Of a stretch of 24,021 nt of DNA, positions 8,825-17,002 are shown piece by piece. Position 1 is the stretch's first letter; each line of letters opens with the position of its first letter. This stretch comes from JBBQKF01 sp964549475 (GTDB lineage: Bacteria > Bacillota > Clostridia > Saccharofermentanales > UBA5734). The stretch spans positions 1-24,021 of the forward strand of contig CAZJXH010000018.1 in NCBI GenBank assembly GCA_964549475.1, read 5' to 3'. A program made the position numbers and the translations under genes. The notes below the pieces were generated by a model. It ran no database searches and was not told where the DNA came from. It worked only from the letters and a program-made list of their open reading frames with translations.

Positions 8825-8929
8825 ATCGTTTCATTCCTCGTTGTTCAATTGATCATGCCGACAAAATTCTACATAGAGAAAGCCAATCAAGTCGAAGTGT
8901 CCTTCCTGTCTGACTGGCTCTTCTTTATT

Positions 8930-8957
8930 ATTCTATACCAATTGAATGAGATGTCAA
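8930..8957 (-). promoter_or_regulatory. Promoter of the acyl-ACP thioesterase gene
   Basis: On the minus strand a perfect TTGACA (8952-8957) and TAGAAT (8930-8935) are separated by 16 bases. The start codon lies about 105 bases downstream of the -10 box. Confidence 0.6.
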
Positions 8958-8965
8958 CCCGCTTT

Positions 8966-9002
8966 CAGGGCAATCGATTACGAAAAGAAATGGATTGCCC
9001 TG
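8966..9002 (-). terminator. Long hairpin after the MFS transporter gene
   Basis: CAGGGCAATC (8966-8975) and GATTGCCCTG (8993-9002) form a perfect 10-bp stem around a 17-base loop, 15 bases after the transporter stop codon. There is no U-tract on either strand, so it is either an atypical terminator or an mRNA 3'-end stabiliser. Its distal arm ends only eight bases before the -35 box of the thioesterase promoter. Confidence 0.5.
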
Positions 9003-9017
9003 AGCCGCTTTCGCCTC

Positions 9018-10397
9018 TTAGTTGTTTTTCTCTTTCGCCTCTTTCACCGATTGCATCGCACGGCTCTCCGCCGAGCGCAATGTGCCCCGGGATGTCATGA
9101 TAAAAATTCCGCCTGCCGCGAACAACAGGATGATACTCAGAATTCCGAACGAGGAACGCTTGGTCGCGGTGGTGACAACGGCATAAAGTGCGGGTCCGAT
9201 GACGGCTGCGAATTTTCCGAAGATATCAAAAAAGCCAAAAAATTCATTGGAACGGTTCGGGGGGATCAATTTCCCGAAAAACGCCCTGGACAAGGCTTGA
9301 ATCCCGCCCTGGCATGTTCCGACCAGAACAGCGAGCGACCAGAAAATCATCTGAGCCTGTCCAAGTGTCAAAAATTCCTCTTCCAATCCGAAGCCCATGA
9401 TAAAGCCCAGGATACAAATAATAAAATAAACACCGATGGCAATCGAAATCATATTGATGGATCCGATTTTCTCTGCGAATTTGCTGAACCAGATGGCAAA
9501 CGGCACCGCAACGATCTGGGTTACCAGAAGAGCCAGGATCATCCCCGTCGAATCCAGACCAAGGGAGGATCCGTAGGCCGTAGCCATGTGAATGACGGAA
9601 TTGACTCCGTCGATATAGAAAAAATAGGCCAGGATGAACATCAGAAGCGCTTTGTCATGAAAAATATGCTTCACGGTTATTCCAATATTCACAAAAGTTG
9701 TTTGGATCAGTTTCGTTCGCGGAGTTTCCACATAATGGACCTGATGGACATTCCTCAGGATTGGAATACTAAAGATCCCCCACCACAGAACAGTCAGGAT
9801 AATGGATATCTTAACCGCCAGAACACCGGAAAGGGAGGCGATCTCCGTGGCTGGAAGGGAGGCGTCGACAAGATGGAGAACCGGAAACAGCTTTTCGCCG
9901 AACATGACCAGAGCGATGGAAATCAGAAACGGAATCGTGCTTCCTCCGATGTATCCCATGCTGAATCCCCAGGCGGATACCTTGTCCATCCGGTCAACCG
10001 TTGTGATGTCGGTAATAAACGAATCATAGAACAGATTGGCTCCGCTGAATCCAAGATAGGATACCGAATATCCGACCAGCATCCATCTCCAGTCATTCGT
10101 AAAAGCCATGATGGAGGTGAAAACCAGCCCAATCAAAAGAAAAGCGGAAAACAATTTTTTCTTCATCCCTTTGTAATCGCCAATCGCTCCGATAATCGGC
10201 GCGAGGATGGCCATGAGCAGGGTTGCGGCCGCAGCGCCCCAGGCAATCCAGACATCGCCCTTTACGCCTGCCGCTTTCGCGACCGATGCAAAATAAATCG
10301 GGAAGACGGCTGCGACAATAATGGTGGAATGAACTGAATTTGCCCAGTCATAGGTGATCCAGCTCCGCTCCTGCTTGTTGAATCTCTTTTTCAGCAT
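9018..10397 (-). CDS. MFS transporter, UMF1 (Atg22-like) family
   Basis: Protein of 459 aa with about twelve hydrophobic helices. SWITYDWANSVHST (about 12-25) contains the YDWANS signature of the UMF1 family, which is related to the yeast vacuolar amino-acid effluxer Atg22. IGAIGDYKGMKKK is the usual cytoplasmic loop between helices 2 and 3, and PPNRSNEFFGFFDIFGKFA is a conserved loop later in the family. The substrate is unknown in bacteria. The ATG at 10397 follows GAAGGAGG; the frame also opens at 10427 without a site. It lies 69 bases after the DUF6106-like gene without an obvious promoter, so the two are probably co-transcribed. Confidence 0.88.
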   Translation of the reverse strand: MLKKRFNKQERSWITYDWANSVHSTIIVAAVFPIYFASVAKAAGVKGDVWIAWGAAAATLLMAILAPIIGAIGDYKGMKKKLFSAFLLIGLVFTSIMAFTNDWRWMLVGYSVSYLGFSGANLFYDSFITDITTVDRMDKVSAWGFSMGYIGGSTIPFLISIALVMFGEKLFPVLHLVDASLPATEIASLSGVLAVKISIILTVLWWGIFSIPILRNVHQVHYVETPRTKLIQTTFVNIGITVKHIFHDKALLMFILAYFFYIDGVNSVIHMATAYGSSLGLDSTGMILALLVTQIVAVPFAIWFSKFAEKIGSINMISIAIGVYFIICILGFIMGFGLEEEFLTLGQAQMIFWSLAVLVGTCQGGIQALSRAFFGKLIPPNRSNEFFGFFDIFGKFAAVIGPALYAVVTTATKRSSFGILSIILLFAAGGIFIMTSRGTLRSAESRAMQSVKEAKEKNN

Positions 10398-10466
10398 GAT
10401 TGCCTCCTTCTGTATTCCGTTTTTCATCCTGTCCGGGATGGTATGAGGGGATTGGTTCTACCGAGG

Positions 10467-10997
10467 CTAATCTACCTTTATTTTGCTGGGGCCGAATTTC
10501 CGAAGGCTTGGAATCATCCGGTCATCCGGTTCGAAAATGACCAAAACGGTCTCCCCTTTTGTTTTTGCTTTTTTTGCATTGTTTTTCGTTACAATGAAAT
10601 AATTGTTTTTTAAATCCGTGGAGGGTGCAAAATTCAAAACCTTGATCGTCCTCTTCGAATATTCTTTATAATAATCCGTGTTCACTCTCGCGCATATCTC
10701 GCATTCCTTCACATCCCCTGAAAAAACACGGGTTCTTTTCCTTCTGGCGATAATACAGTCGATGTCGATGAAATTATCCGTCACACTGTACTCGAACTCC
10801 TGGCTCATCGAGGTGATAAGCCACCAGGCGCCCCATACCGATCCGACAAGCAGAATCGGTAAAAAAGCAGTCAGAAACTCCACGCTCAGTGCGATGAAAA
10901 CAATGGCAAACACAGCCAGAATAATCCCTGCGATTTTAATATAGTCGATATTCTCTTTTTGCTTCTTGACGATTTTCTCCATGAATGTCACGTCCAT
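10467..10997 (-). CDS. Small membrane protein, DUF6106-like
   Basis: Protein of 176 aa that opens MDVTFMEKIVKKQKENIDY, followed by two adjacent hydrophobic segments (about residues 22-40 and 43-65) that form a hairpin in the membrane. The remaining 110 residues are a soluble mixed alpha/beta domain with many charged residues (RRKRTRVFSGDVKECEICARV). This layout matches a clostridial family I recall as DUF6106; the assignment is tentative and the function is unknown. The topology resembles small PH-like membrane proteins. AGGAGG precedes the ATG at 10997. It is first in a probable two-gene unit with the MFS transporter. Confidence 0.75.
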   Translation of the reverse strand: MDVTFMEKIVKKQKENIDYIKIAGIILAVFAIVFIALSVEFLTAFLPILLVGSVWGAWWLITSMSQEFEYSVTDNFIDIDCIIARRKRTRVFSGDVKECEICARVNTDYYKEYSKRTIKVLNFAPSTDLKNNYFIVTKNNAKKAKTKGETVLVIFEPDDRMIPSLRKFGPSKIKVD

Positions 10998-11099
10998 TTT
11001 AATTCCTCCTGCATTTTCATAACGATTTTTTGTCCATCCATCCGGGAATACTGTCTGTAAAAGGAGCGATTCTTCGGAGATGGATTTGTTTTCTCTTTT

Positions 11100-11128
11100 A
11101 TTATCCATTATTTGCGGATATAAATCAA
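11100..11128 (-). promoter_or_regulatory. Promoter of the DUF6106-like/MFS pair
   Basis: On the minus strand TTGATT (11123-11128) and GATAAT (11100-11105) are separated by 17 bases. The region downstream of the groEL terminator is AT-rich. The start codon lies about 100 bases downstream of the -10 box. Confidence 0.55.
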
Positions 11129-11177
11129 TTCAATTTTATGGATAATCGTCCTTTTATCCCACTATTTTTCCATTCAA

Positions 11178-11215
11178 TGAAAAAGAGGGCATGCCCGGCA
11201 GGGGATACCCTCTTT
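11178..11215 (-). terminator. Rho-independent terminator of groESL
   Basis: On the minus strand AAAGAGGG (11208-11215) pairs with CCCTCTTT (11182-11189), followed by a run of U residues (CTTTTTC). The loop contains a second nested dyad (GGGTATCCCC and GGGCATGCCC), which can extend or compete with the stem. It lies about 70 bases after the groEL stop codon. Confidence 0.75.
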
Positions 11216-11285
11216 CTGATTTTGTATTTTTCGGGATGAATCCGGTCCGTTTCTGGGTCAGATCACGGGATAATGTCAGAATTTC

Positions 11286-12911
11286 TTAGTACATTCCGCC
11301 CATTCCAGGGTTTCCGGCCGGCATCGGCGGCTCCGGCTGCGGGATGTCTGCGACAACCGCTTCTGTGGTAAGCAGCATGGCGGAAGCAGAGGCTGCATTT
11401 TGAAGAGCGGATCTTGTCACTTTCGCCGGATCAACAATCCCGACTTTGATCATATCCACATATACTTCGTTCAATGCGTCAAAACCGATTCCGGCTTTGC
11501 TGTTCTTTACCTTCTCGCAGATAACGCTTCCATCAAGGCCTGCATTGGTGGCGATCTGGCGCACAGGTTCTTCCAATGCCTTCAGAACAATACGGATACC
11601 GGTCTTGGTGTCCCCTGATGTGGTATCCAACAATTTTGCGACTTCCGGGATCACATTGATGAAAGCGGTTCCGCCGCCGGCGACGATGCCTTCTTCCACA
11701 GCGGCTCTGGTTGCTGACAATGCGTCCTCAATACGGTGCTTCTTCTCTCTCATTTCGGTTTCAGTAGCTGCTCCGACGCGGATCACAGCGACTCCGCCTG
11801 AAAGCTTGGCAAGTCTTTCCATGAGTTTCTCTTTATCAAAATCAGAGGTCGTCTCTTCGATCTGGGAACGGATAGAAGCGACACGCGACTTGATCTCGCT
11901 TTGTTTTCCGGCCCCGCCGACAATGATGGTATTCTCTTTTTGGATCTTGATCTGGTGTGCTTGACCAAGCTGTTCGATGGTGGTCTCCTTCAGGTCAAGA
12001 CCCAGTTCTTCGCTGATTACCTGTGCACCGGTCAATATCGCGATATCCTGGAGCATGGCTTTTCTGCGGTCGCCGAATCCGGGAGCCTTGACTGCGACAC
12101 ATGTAAATGTTCCGCGCAATTTGTTCACAATAAGGGTTGTAAGAGCCTCGCCTTCCAAATCTTCTGCGATGATAACGAGTTTCTTTCCGGCCTGGACAAT
12201 TTTCTCCAGAATCGGCAGGATCTCTTGAATGCTGGAAATTTTCTTATCGGTGATAAGGATGTAGGGGTCGTCGAGAACGGCTTCCATCTTGTCGGTATCC
12301 GTCACCATATAGGCGGAAACATATCCGCGGTCGAATTGCATTCCTTCGACAACATCCAGCTCGGTACCCATTGTTTTAGACTCTTCCACCGTGATGACAC
12401 CGTCTTTGGTCACTTTTTCCATGGCATCCGCGATCAATTGTCCGACTGTCTGGTCATCGGCGGAGATGGTCGCCACACGGGCGATGTCGCTTTTGCCGTT
12501 GATTGGTTTTGAATTCTTCTTGATCTCGGCAACAGCGGTTTCTACTGCCATGGTGATTCCCTTGCGAAGGATCATGGGGTTTGCGCCGGCAGCGATATTC
12601 TTCATGCCTTCCCGGATGATCGCCTGTGCCAGAAGAGTCGCGGTGGTTGTTCCGTCTCCGGCGACATCATTGGTTTTTGTTGCGACTTCTTTTACCAGTT
12701 GAGCGCCCATGTTCTCGAAACGGTCTTCGAGTTCAATCTCTTTTGCAATGGTCACGCCATCATTTGTGATGACAGGTGCTCCGAACTTCTTATCCAAAAC
12801 AACATTGCGGCCTTTTGGCCCTAATGTGATTTTAACAGTATCCGCGAGATGGTTCACGCCTCTTTCCAGACTGCGTCTTGCATCTTCGCCGTATTTTAAG
12901 TCTTTAGCCAT
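11286..12911 (-). CDS. groEL: Chaperonin GroEL (Hsp60)
   Basis: Protein of 541 aa, full length for the family. It is the large subunit of the ATP-driven folding chamber and acts in the cytoplasm with GroES. It opens MAKDLKYGEDARRSLERGV, has the nucleotide-binding region GDGTTTATLLAQ, and ends in the Gly/Met-rich tail NPGMGGMY. AGGAGG lies before the ATG at 12911; the frame stays open to 12986 without a site. It follows groES by 87 bases and shares its CIRCE-controlled promoter. Nothing about the protein looks unusual. Confidence 0.98.
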   Translation of the reverse strand: MAKDLKYGEDARRSLERGVNHLADTVKITLGPKGRNVVLDKKFGAPVITNDGVTIAKEIELEDRFENMGAQLVKEVATKTNDVAGDGTTTATLLAQAIIREGMKNIAAGANPMILRKGITMAVETAVAEIKKNSKPINGKSDIARVATISADDQTVGQLIADAMEKVTKDGVITVEESKTMGTELDVVEGMQFDRGYVSAYMVTDTDKMEAVLDDPYILITDKKISSIQEILPILEKIVQAGKKLVIIAEDLEGEALTTLIVNKLRGTFTCVAVKAPGFGDRRKAMLQDIAILTGAQVISEELGLDLKETTIEQLGQAHQIKIQKENTIIVGGAGKQSEIKSRVASIRSQIEETTSDFDKEKLMERLAKLSGGVAVIRVGAATETEMREKKHRIEDALSATRAAVEEGIVAGGGTAFINVIPEVAKLLDTTSGDTKTGIRIVLKALEEPVRQIATNAGLDGSVICEKVKNSKAGIGFDALNEVYVDMIKVGIVDPAKVTRSALQNAASASAMLLTTEAVVADIPQPEPPMPAGNPGMGGMY

Positions 12912-12998
12912 TCTTTTTTCCTCCTGTAATTTATTACTTGATAGATTGATTGTGTACTGGATTGATTTCCATAAAATGGATATCAATTACAAATGAAT

Positions 12999-13283
12999 TT
13001 ACTCGACGATCGCAAGGACATCGCTTTGTTTGAGAATTGTATATTCGATGCCGTCCAACTTTATTTCTGTGCCGGCGTATTTGTTCATCAGCACTTTGTC
13101 TCCTGCTTTCAGGTACATCTTGATCTCTTTTCCTTCGACCACTCCGCCGGGGCCTACTGAAATCACTTCGGCGATCTGGGGTTTCTCTTTTGCCGCACCG
13201 GGAAGAACGATTCCACTTTTTGTGGTCTCCTCCACTTCAGCCATTTTCACAACGACTCTGTCCGCTAATGGTTTAATTTTCAT
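12999..13283 (-). CDS. groES: Co-chaperonin GroES (Hsp10)
   Basis: Protein of 94 aa, the usual length, opening MKIKPLADRVVVKMAEVEE and including the mobile loop (about residues 17-33, TKSGIVLPGAA) that contacts GroEL. It forms the seven-membered lid of the GroEL chamber. The ATG follows AAAGGAGG. It is the first gene of the groESL operon, directly behind the CIRCE element. Confidence 0.98.
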   Translation of the reverse strand: MKIKPLADRVVVKMAEVEETTKSGIVLPGAAKEKPQIAEVISVGPGGVVEGKEIKMYLKAGDKVLMNKYAGTEIKLDGIEYTILKQSDVLAIVE

Positions 13284-13324
13284 TTGAAATGCCTCCTTTA
13301 TATTCTTTGTTTTTTTCTTTTAAA

Positions 13325-13351
13325 TTAGCACTCTTATCTCATGAGTGCCAA
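13325..13351 (-). promoter_or_regulatory. CIRCE operator (HrcA binding site)
   Basis: TTAGCACTC (13325-13333), nine bases, then GAGTGCCAA (13343-13351) match the CIRCE consensus TTAGCACTC-N9-GAGTGCTAA with a single mismatch in one arm. It begins 8 bases downstream of the -10 box of the groESL promoter, so HrcA bound here would block initiation. hrcA itself is not in the window. Confidence 0.95.
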
Positions 13352-13359
13352 CAATGAAT

Positions 13360-13388
13360 AATATAGTATTATTATCATGAAGTGTCAA
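13360..13388 (-). promoter_or_regulatory. Promoter of groESL
   Basis: On the minus strand TTGACA (13383-13388) and TATATT (13360-13365) are separated by 17 bases, a strong vegetative-type promoter. The CIRCE element covers the expected start site. Confidence 0.9.
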
Positions 13389-13431
13389 GCGAATAATTAT
13401 GAGATAATTATTAATAATTTGTGAATGGATA

Positions 13432-13457
13432 AAAAAAGACGGATAACCGTCTTTTTT
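13432..13457 (-). terminator. Rho-independent terminator of the cvpA-family gene
   Basis: AAAAAAGACGG (13432-13442) and CCGTCTTTTTT (13447-13457) form an 11-bp perfect stem with a four-base loop, with T-runs on both strands. It could work in both directions, but only the minus strand has a gene ending into it. It lies 29 bases after the cvpA-family stop codon and just upstream of the groESL promoter. Confidence 0.92.
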
Positions 13458-13485
13458 ATTTATTCGCTATTGATGCCGGTCCTGA

Positions 13486-14142
13486 TCAGGTCAGGATCAT
13501 CAGCAAAAGATTATTAAAGTAAAACTTGCTCACCACTGCGGACTCGGAGACCATCCTGGTGATGCCCGGCAGCTGAGAGGCCAGAAGTGCTGCAATCGCA
13601 AGGATAACGTATACGAACAGAATCGCATCGGCGATTCCGAAAAACGCGCCCAGAAACTTGTTGGTCATGTCAAGAACCTTGATTTTCTTGAAGACTTTCT
13701 CAATCGCGGTTTCAACAAAATAGAACGCCACCCGGACAATGATAAAAATCGCAATGCAGATCACGGCCAGCAGCATCAGATAAAAGATACGCTCCGCCAG
13801 GGCTTGCGCTCCACTGTTGACGGCCTGGGCGGTATCCGGAAAATCTTTCAGGATGAAATCCTTGATGAATTTCGGAAGAATGATGCCATCAATGGTCTGT
13901 GACACATTTTTCGATGCAAGATCCGCATTGTTTGTAAAAAATTCCTGAATTCCTTTTTTCATTCCGTCGAAAATCGCAAAGTCCTGAATCGCTCCGGCGA
14001 TCGGTCTCGAAAGAAGCACTGCTGCAATAAAAGAAACAATATTCGATAATAAGTCCACGATCATTCTGACGAATCCCTTATAAATGCCAAAAAGAACCAT
14101 GACCGCAACAAAAGCGAAAAAAATGTAATCTGCAAGATTCAT
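13486..14142 (-). CDS. CvpA-family membrane protein
   Basis: Protein of 218 aa with about four membrane helices. It opens MNLADYIFFAFVAVMVLFGI and continues YKGFVRMIVDLLSNIVSF, the conserved N-terminal pair of helices of the CvpA family. E. coli CvpA is linked to colicin V production and envelope stress tolerance; in Bacillota the role is not established. A loop domain of about 60 residues (about 63-120) separates the N- and C-terminal helix pairs. GGGGAGGG precedes the ATG. It is monocistronic, with its own promoter and a strong terminator. Confidence 0.85.
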   Translation of the reverse strand: MNLADYIFFAFVAVMVLFGIYKGFVRMIVDLLSNIVSFIAAVLLSRPIAGAIQDFAIFDGMKKGIQEFFTNNADLASKNVSQTIDGIILPKFIKDFILKDFPDTAQAVNSGAQALAERIFYLMLLAVICIAIFIIVRVAFYFVETAIEKVFKKIKVLDMTNKFLGAFFGIADAILFVYVILAIAALLASQLPGITRMVSESAVVSKFYFNNLLLMILT

Positions 14143-14175
14143 AAAGCCCTCCCCGAGTTGGTTTCAGTGTTGTCT

Positions 14176-14200
14176 CGATTCGATTCGATTCGATTCAATT
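14176..14200. repeat. Pentanucleotide tandem repeat (CGATT)4 plus CAATT
   Basis: Four perfect CGATT units are followed by one CAATT unit. The tract lies in the leader of the cvpA-family gene, about 35-60 bases before its ATG. Short tandem repeats like this are prone to copy-number change by replication slippage. Confidence 0.9.
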
Positions 14201-14276
14201 CCAATATCACGCAAAATCCGTATTGATGGCCGTCTTTCCTTCCGGAATAAGCGGTCCTTTTCGCATAATTGAGGAT

Positions 14277-14305
14277 AGTCTACCTAATTTTCCATGCAAT
14301 TTCAA
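14277..14305 (-). promoter_or_regulatory. Promoter of the cvpA-family gene
   Basis: On the minus strand TTGAAA (14300-14305) and TAGACT (14277-14282) are separated by 17 bases. The leader to the ATG at 14142 is about 130 bases and contains the CGATT tract. Confidence 0.55.
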
Positions 14306-14360
14306 CTCATTCATTAAATAATTGGTAAAATTGTACACTTGGCTTATGCATTTTGTCTAT

Positions 14361-15374
14361 TCACTGATATCCATCCGGGTTCTGTGATTGCCAGCGCCAG
14401 GAATCCTCGCACATCTGCTCCAGTTTTTTCTTCGCTTCCCATCCGAGAACTTTTTTTGCTTTTGCCGTATCTGCGTAACAGATGGCGATATCGCCAGGCC
14501 GCCTGTCCACTATTTCATAAGGGATATTCCGTCCGCATGCCTTTTCGTATGCGGCGACAATCTGCAAAACACTGTATCCGACTCCTGTCCCAAGATTGAT
14601 CGGATCCACGCCCGGACCCTGCTCTGTCCGTTCTATCGCCTTGCAATGGCCTTTCGCCAGATCGACGACATGGATATAGTCACGGACCCCCGTCCCGTCC
14701 ACGGTAGCATAATCCTGCCCGAATACTTGAAGAATTTTTCTTTTCCCGATCGCGACCTGGGAAATAAACGGCAGCAGGTTATTCGGGATGCCGTTCGGGT
14801 CCTCTCCGATAATCCCCGATTCATGTGCGCCGATCGGATTGAAATACCGCAGCAGCACAATGGACCAGTCTGGATCTGAAACATACAAGTCCTGCAGAAT
14901 CTGTTCGATCATCCGTTTTGTCCAGCCATAGGGGTTTGTACACCAGAGAGGGGCGTCTTCTGTGATCGGAACGGTCTTCGGGTCTCCGTAAACAGTTGCA
15001 GACGAGCTGAAAACAAGCTTCCTGACATTGTGTGCCTGCATGACCGAGCACAGGGACAAGGTGGCGTCAATATTGTTCCTGTAATATTCCAGCGTGATCC
15101 GGGTGGATTCCCCGACGGCTTTCAACCCGGCGAAGTGAATCGCGGCTCCGATATCCTGTTCCCGGAAAATCCTGTCAAGGGCGTTCTTGTCACAGACGTC
15201 CTCGCGGTAGACCGCAAAATCTTTCCCTGTTATTTTTTTAACCCTGTTGAGGGATTCCATTTTGCTGTTTGAAAAATTGTCCACCACGACAATCTCCCGG
15301 CCCTCCGCCAGCAATTCAACGCATGTGTGGCTGCCGATGTACCCGGCGCCGCCTGTAACCAGTATTTTTTTCAT
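14361..15374 (-). CDS. galE: UDP-glucose 4-epimerase
   Basis: Protein of 337 aa, the normal length of GalE, a cytoplasmic short-chain dehydrogenase-type epimerase that interconverts UDP-glucose and UDP-galactose (some also UDP-GlcNAc and UDP-GalNAc). The NAD-binding motif GGAGYIGSH is at 8-16, HFAGLKAVGES at 80-90, a serine run in FSSSATVYGD at 122-131 and the catalytic pair Y149-x3-K153 in NPYGWTK. The ATG at 15374 follows AAGGAGGAATTC; an earlier in-frame codon at 15398 has no site. It lies 107 bases after the PIG-L gene with no clear terminator, so it may be the last gene of the envelope cluster, supplying a sugar nucleotide. Confidence 0.95.
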   Translation of the reverse strand: MKKILVTGGAGYIGSHTCVELLAEGREIVVVDNFSNSKMESLNRVKKITGKDFAVYREDVCDKNALDRIFREQDIGAAIHFAGLKAVGESTRITLEYYRNNIDATLSLCSVMQAHNVRKLVFSSSATVYGDPKTVPITEDAPLWCTNPYGWTKRMIEQILQDLYVSDPDWSIVLLRYFNPIGAHESGIIGEDPNGIPNNLLPFISQVAIGKRKILQVFGQDYATVDGTGVRDYIHVVDLAKGHCKAIERTEQGPGVDPINLGTGVGYSVLQIVAAYEKACGRNIPYEIVDRRPGDIAICYADTAKAKKVLGWEAKKKLEQMCEDSWRWQSQNPDGYQ

Positions 15375-15413
15375 CAGGTGAATTCCTCCTTCAATCAAGC
15401 TCTATAAGATATA

Positions 15414-15451
15414 TTTATTCTACCCTATTTCTGTTTTTATTCTACCCTATT
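15414..15451. repeat. Direct repeat upstream of galE
   Basis: TTTATTCTACCCTATT occurs twice, at 15414-15429 and 15436-15451, with a period of 22 bases, so both copies fall on nearly the same face of the DNA helix. Read on the minus strand each copy contains TAGAAT, a possible -10-like box. The repeat lies 40-77 bases before the galE start, in the gap after the PIG-L gene. This could be a pair of operator sites; no regulator is identifiable. Confidence 0.85.
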
Positions 15452-15481
15452 CAATGTATACTATTTTATCTTGTTCCGGCT

Positions 15482-16957
15482 TTATTTCAAGTGGACAATC
15501 CTGATTTTTTTCTGTTTCCGCCTGATAAAAAGCAGATAAAGAAATAACACCAGGAAAACAACGGAAACCGCACCGATCCCGATGGCGGCCATTTTGCCGC
15601 TTTCTTCTTTGGAATCCGCCGAACCGGACAATCCGGATCGGGAAAGCGCGTTTGAATCCTCGATCTCCGAAGAGGAGCCGGCGGCTTCGGATCGGCTGTC
15701 TGCTCCAGAATTCGAGGGTGCCACGGAAACGGGCGCAGAAGGAATGTTCTCAAAAAAGTCGTTTTTCAAAACATCCGCTCCCACAGCGGTGTAGTAAAGT
15801 CCGAATTGCCGGCAGTCGTTCGGACCTTCTATTCGGACCCTGAATTTATACTGGTGTTGCGAGACATGCTTGTCATACCCTTCTTTTGCCATCTCCCAGC
15901 TTGATTTTCCATCAAAAGCCGCAAGGGGAAGGGTCCAGTCCATGGTCACCGGATTCTCCTTGAATAAATGCAAATAGCATTTCTTGATTTCCCATATTCC
16001 GTATTTTTCTGCCGTGTCTGCAAATTGCAGCGGATCGTTCGCAGCTCCGATCGCCTCGGTCAGTGTTTTCGCATTCAGCATATGGGCTCCGTGTCCGTAT
16101 TCGCCCATCAGATCCTGACCGACAACCACTTCGGGGCGGAAGCGCCGCAAAAGCATGACCTGGTACTCCAGTACCTTTTGGTAGCCATAAAACTTGACCG
16201 CGTCATCCAGGGATGCGACATACTGATCCGGGAAATCCGATATGGCGGGATAATTTTTCACGCCCACCACCCATAATCCAGCCAAGAGTTCTCGCGTACG
16301 CAAGGTTCCGCAATTGATAATATAAGCCACCTGCACTTTTTTCCCCTGATCTCCGGCATAGGTCGACAGGGTGCCTCCGAAATAGAGGTGCTCGTCATCC
16401 GCATGCGTGGATACAGCAAGCAGGTCCGCTTTGTCACAGGGAGGCTTCCATTGCTGGATGTCATCCGGGACCTTGCCTTCGGAAAAAGCAGTGATCCGTC
16501 CGATGGAGACTTTCGTGTCCTGTTTTTCCCAATGAATCCGGATCTTTTTATACAATCCGTCCAAGGAGATGAATTCATTGAAAAACCCATTCTCACCTGT
16601 TTTATAAAAGACAAACCTGTCTTTGTCCCAGACAGACAGGGTCCAGGCGGCAGGAGGCGCTGTCCATTCAATATAAAGAGATCCGATCCGCAGCGGGGAA
16701 TCCATCTCGATAAAGGCGTCCGCAGAAGCCTCCCAGTTTGTGGAAAGAGAGGAATCCGTGAGTTTCGACCGGTTTTCTGTGTTCTCGGACACGAGGAACG
16801 TGCAGTCCGGAGTGATATTCTTCGCAGCTTCCGTAAAGACGGTATCGGCCTGTTCCGCCAGAATTCCGGCACACGGCGAAATGGCAGTCATCCCGGCCAG
16901 CAGGGAAAATACCATCATCCACCGCAGCAAAACAGGAATCTTTCGTTTTTTGATCAA
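15482..16957 (-). CDS. Secreted, membrane-anchored PIG-L-family deacetylase
   Basis: Protein of 491 aa. A basic N-terminus and hydrophobic stretch (about 8-36) form a signal peptide. A beta-rich, discoidin-like (F5/8 type C-like) region follows (about 40-160, with SKLTDSSLSTNW at 64-75). The PIG-L domain starts near 178 with THADDEHLYFGG (184-195), a variant of the HPDDE zinc motif with Ala for Pro; GHGAH (288-292) supplies the later zinc histidine. A Ser-rich linker (about 407-455) leads to a C-terminal membrane helix (about 457-477) and a basic tail. PIG-L enzymes remove acetyl groups from GlcNAc-type sugars; an extracellular substrate is inferred. The TTG start at 16957 is chosen because of GGAGAGGGG upstream. 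Confidence 0.85.
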   Translation of the reverse strand: MIKKRKIPVLLRWMMVFSLLAGMTAISPCAGILAEQADTVFTEAAKNITPDCTFLVSENTENRSKLTDSSLSTNWEASADAFIEMDSPLRIGSLYIEWTAPPAAWTLSVWDKDRFVFYKTGENGFFNEFISLDGLYKKIRIHWEKQDTKVSIGRITAFSEGKVPDDIQQWKPPCDKADLLAVSTHADDEHLYFGGTLSTYAGDQGKKVQVAYIINCGTLRTRELLAGLWVVGVKNYPAISDFPDQYVASLDDAVKFYGYQKVLEYQVMLLRRFRPEVVVGQDLMGEYGHGAHMLNAKTLTEAIGAANDPLQFADTAEKYGIWEIKKCYLHLFKENPVTMDWTLPLAAFDGKSSWEMAKEGYDKHVSQHQYKFRVRIEGPNDCRQFGLYYTAVGADVLKNDFFENIPSAPVSVAPSNSGADSRSEAAGSSSEIEDSNALSRSGLSGSADSKEESGKMAAIGIGAVSVVFLVLFLYLLFIRRKQKKIRIVHLK

Positions 16958-17002
16958 ATGGCCGCCCCCTCTCCGCAAGAATAATGGTCCCGGGAACCGG
17001 CC

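Noticed and set aside
8946..10337. 463-codon open frame on the plus strand
   Set aside because: It is entirely antisense to the UMF1 transporter and thioesterase promoter region, encodes a charged low-complexity-like protein without membrane or domain features, and has no ribosome binding site. The minus-strand transporter has clear family motifs.
13432..13457. Hairpin as part of groESL regulation
   Set aside because: It has the classic shape of a terminator, lies upstream of the groESL -35 box and directly follows the cvpA-family gene.
14176..14200. CGATT repeats as a CRISPR or iteron array
   Set aside because: The units are five bases long with no spacers, far too short for CRISPR, and no replication gene lies nearby.
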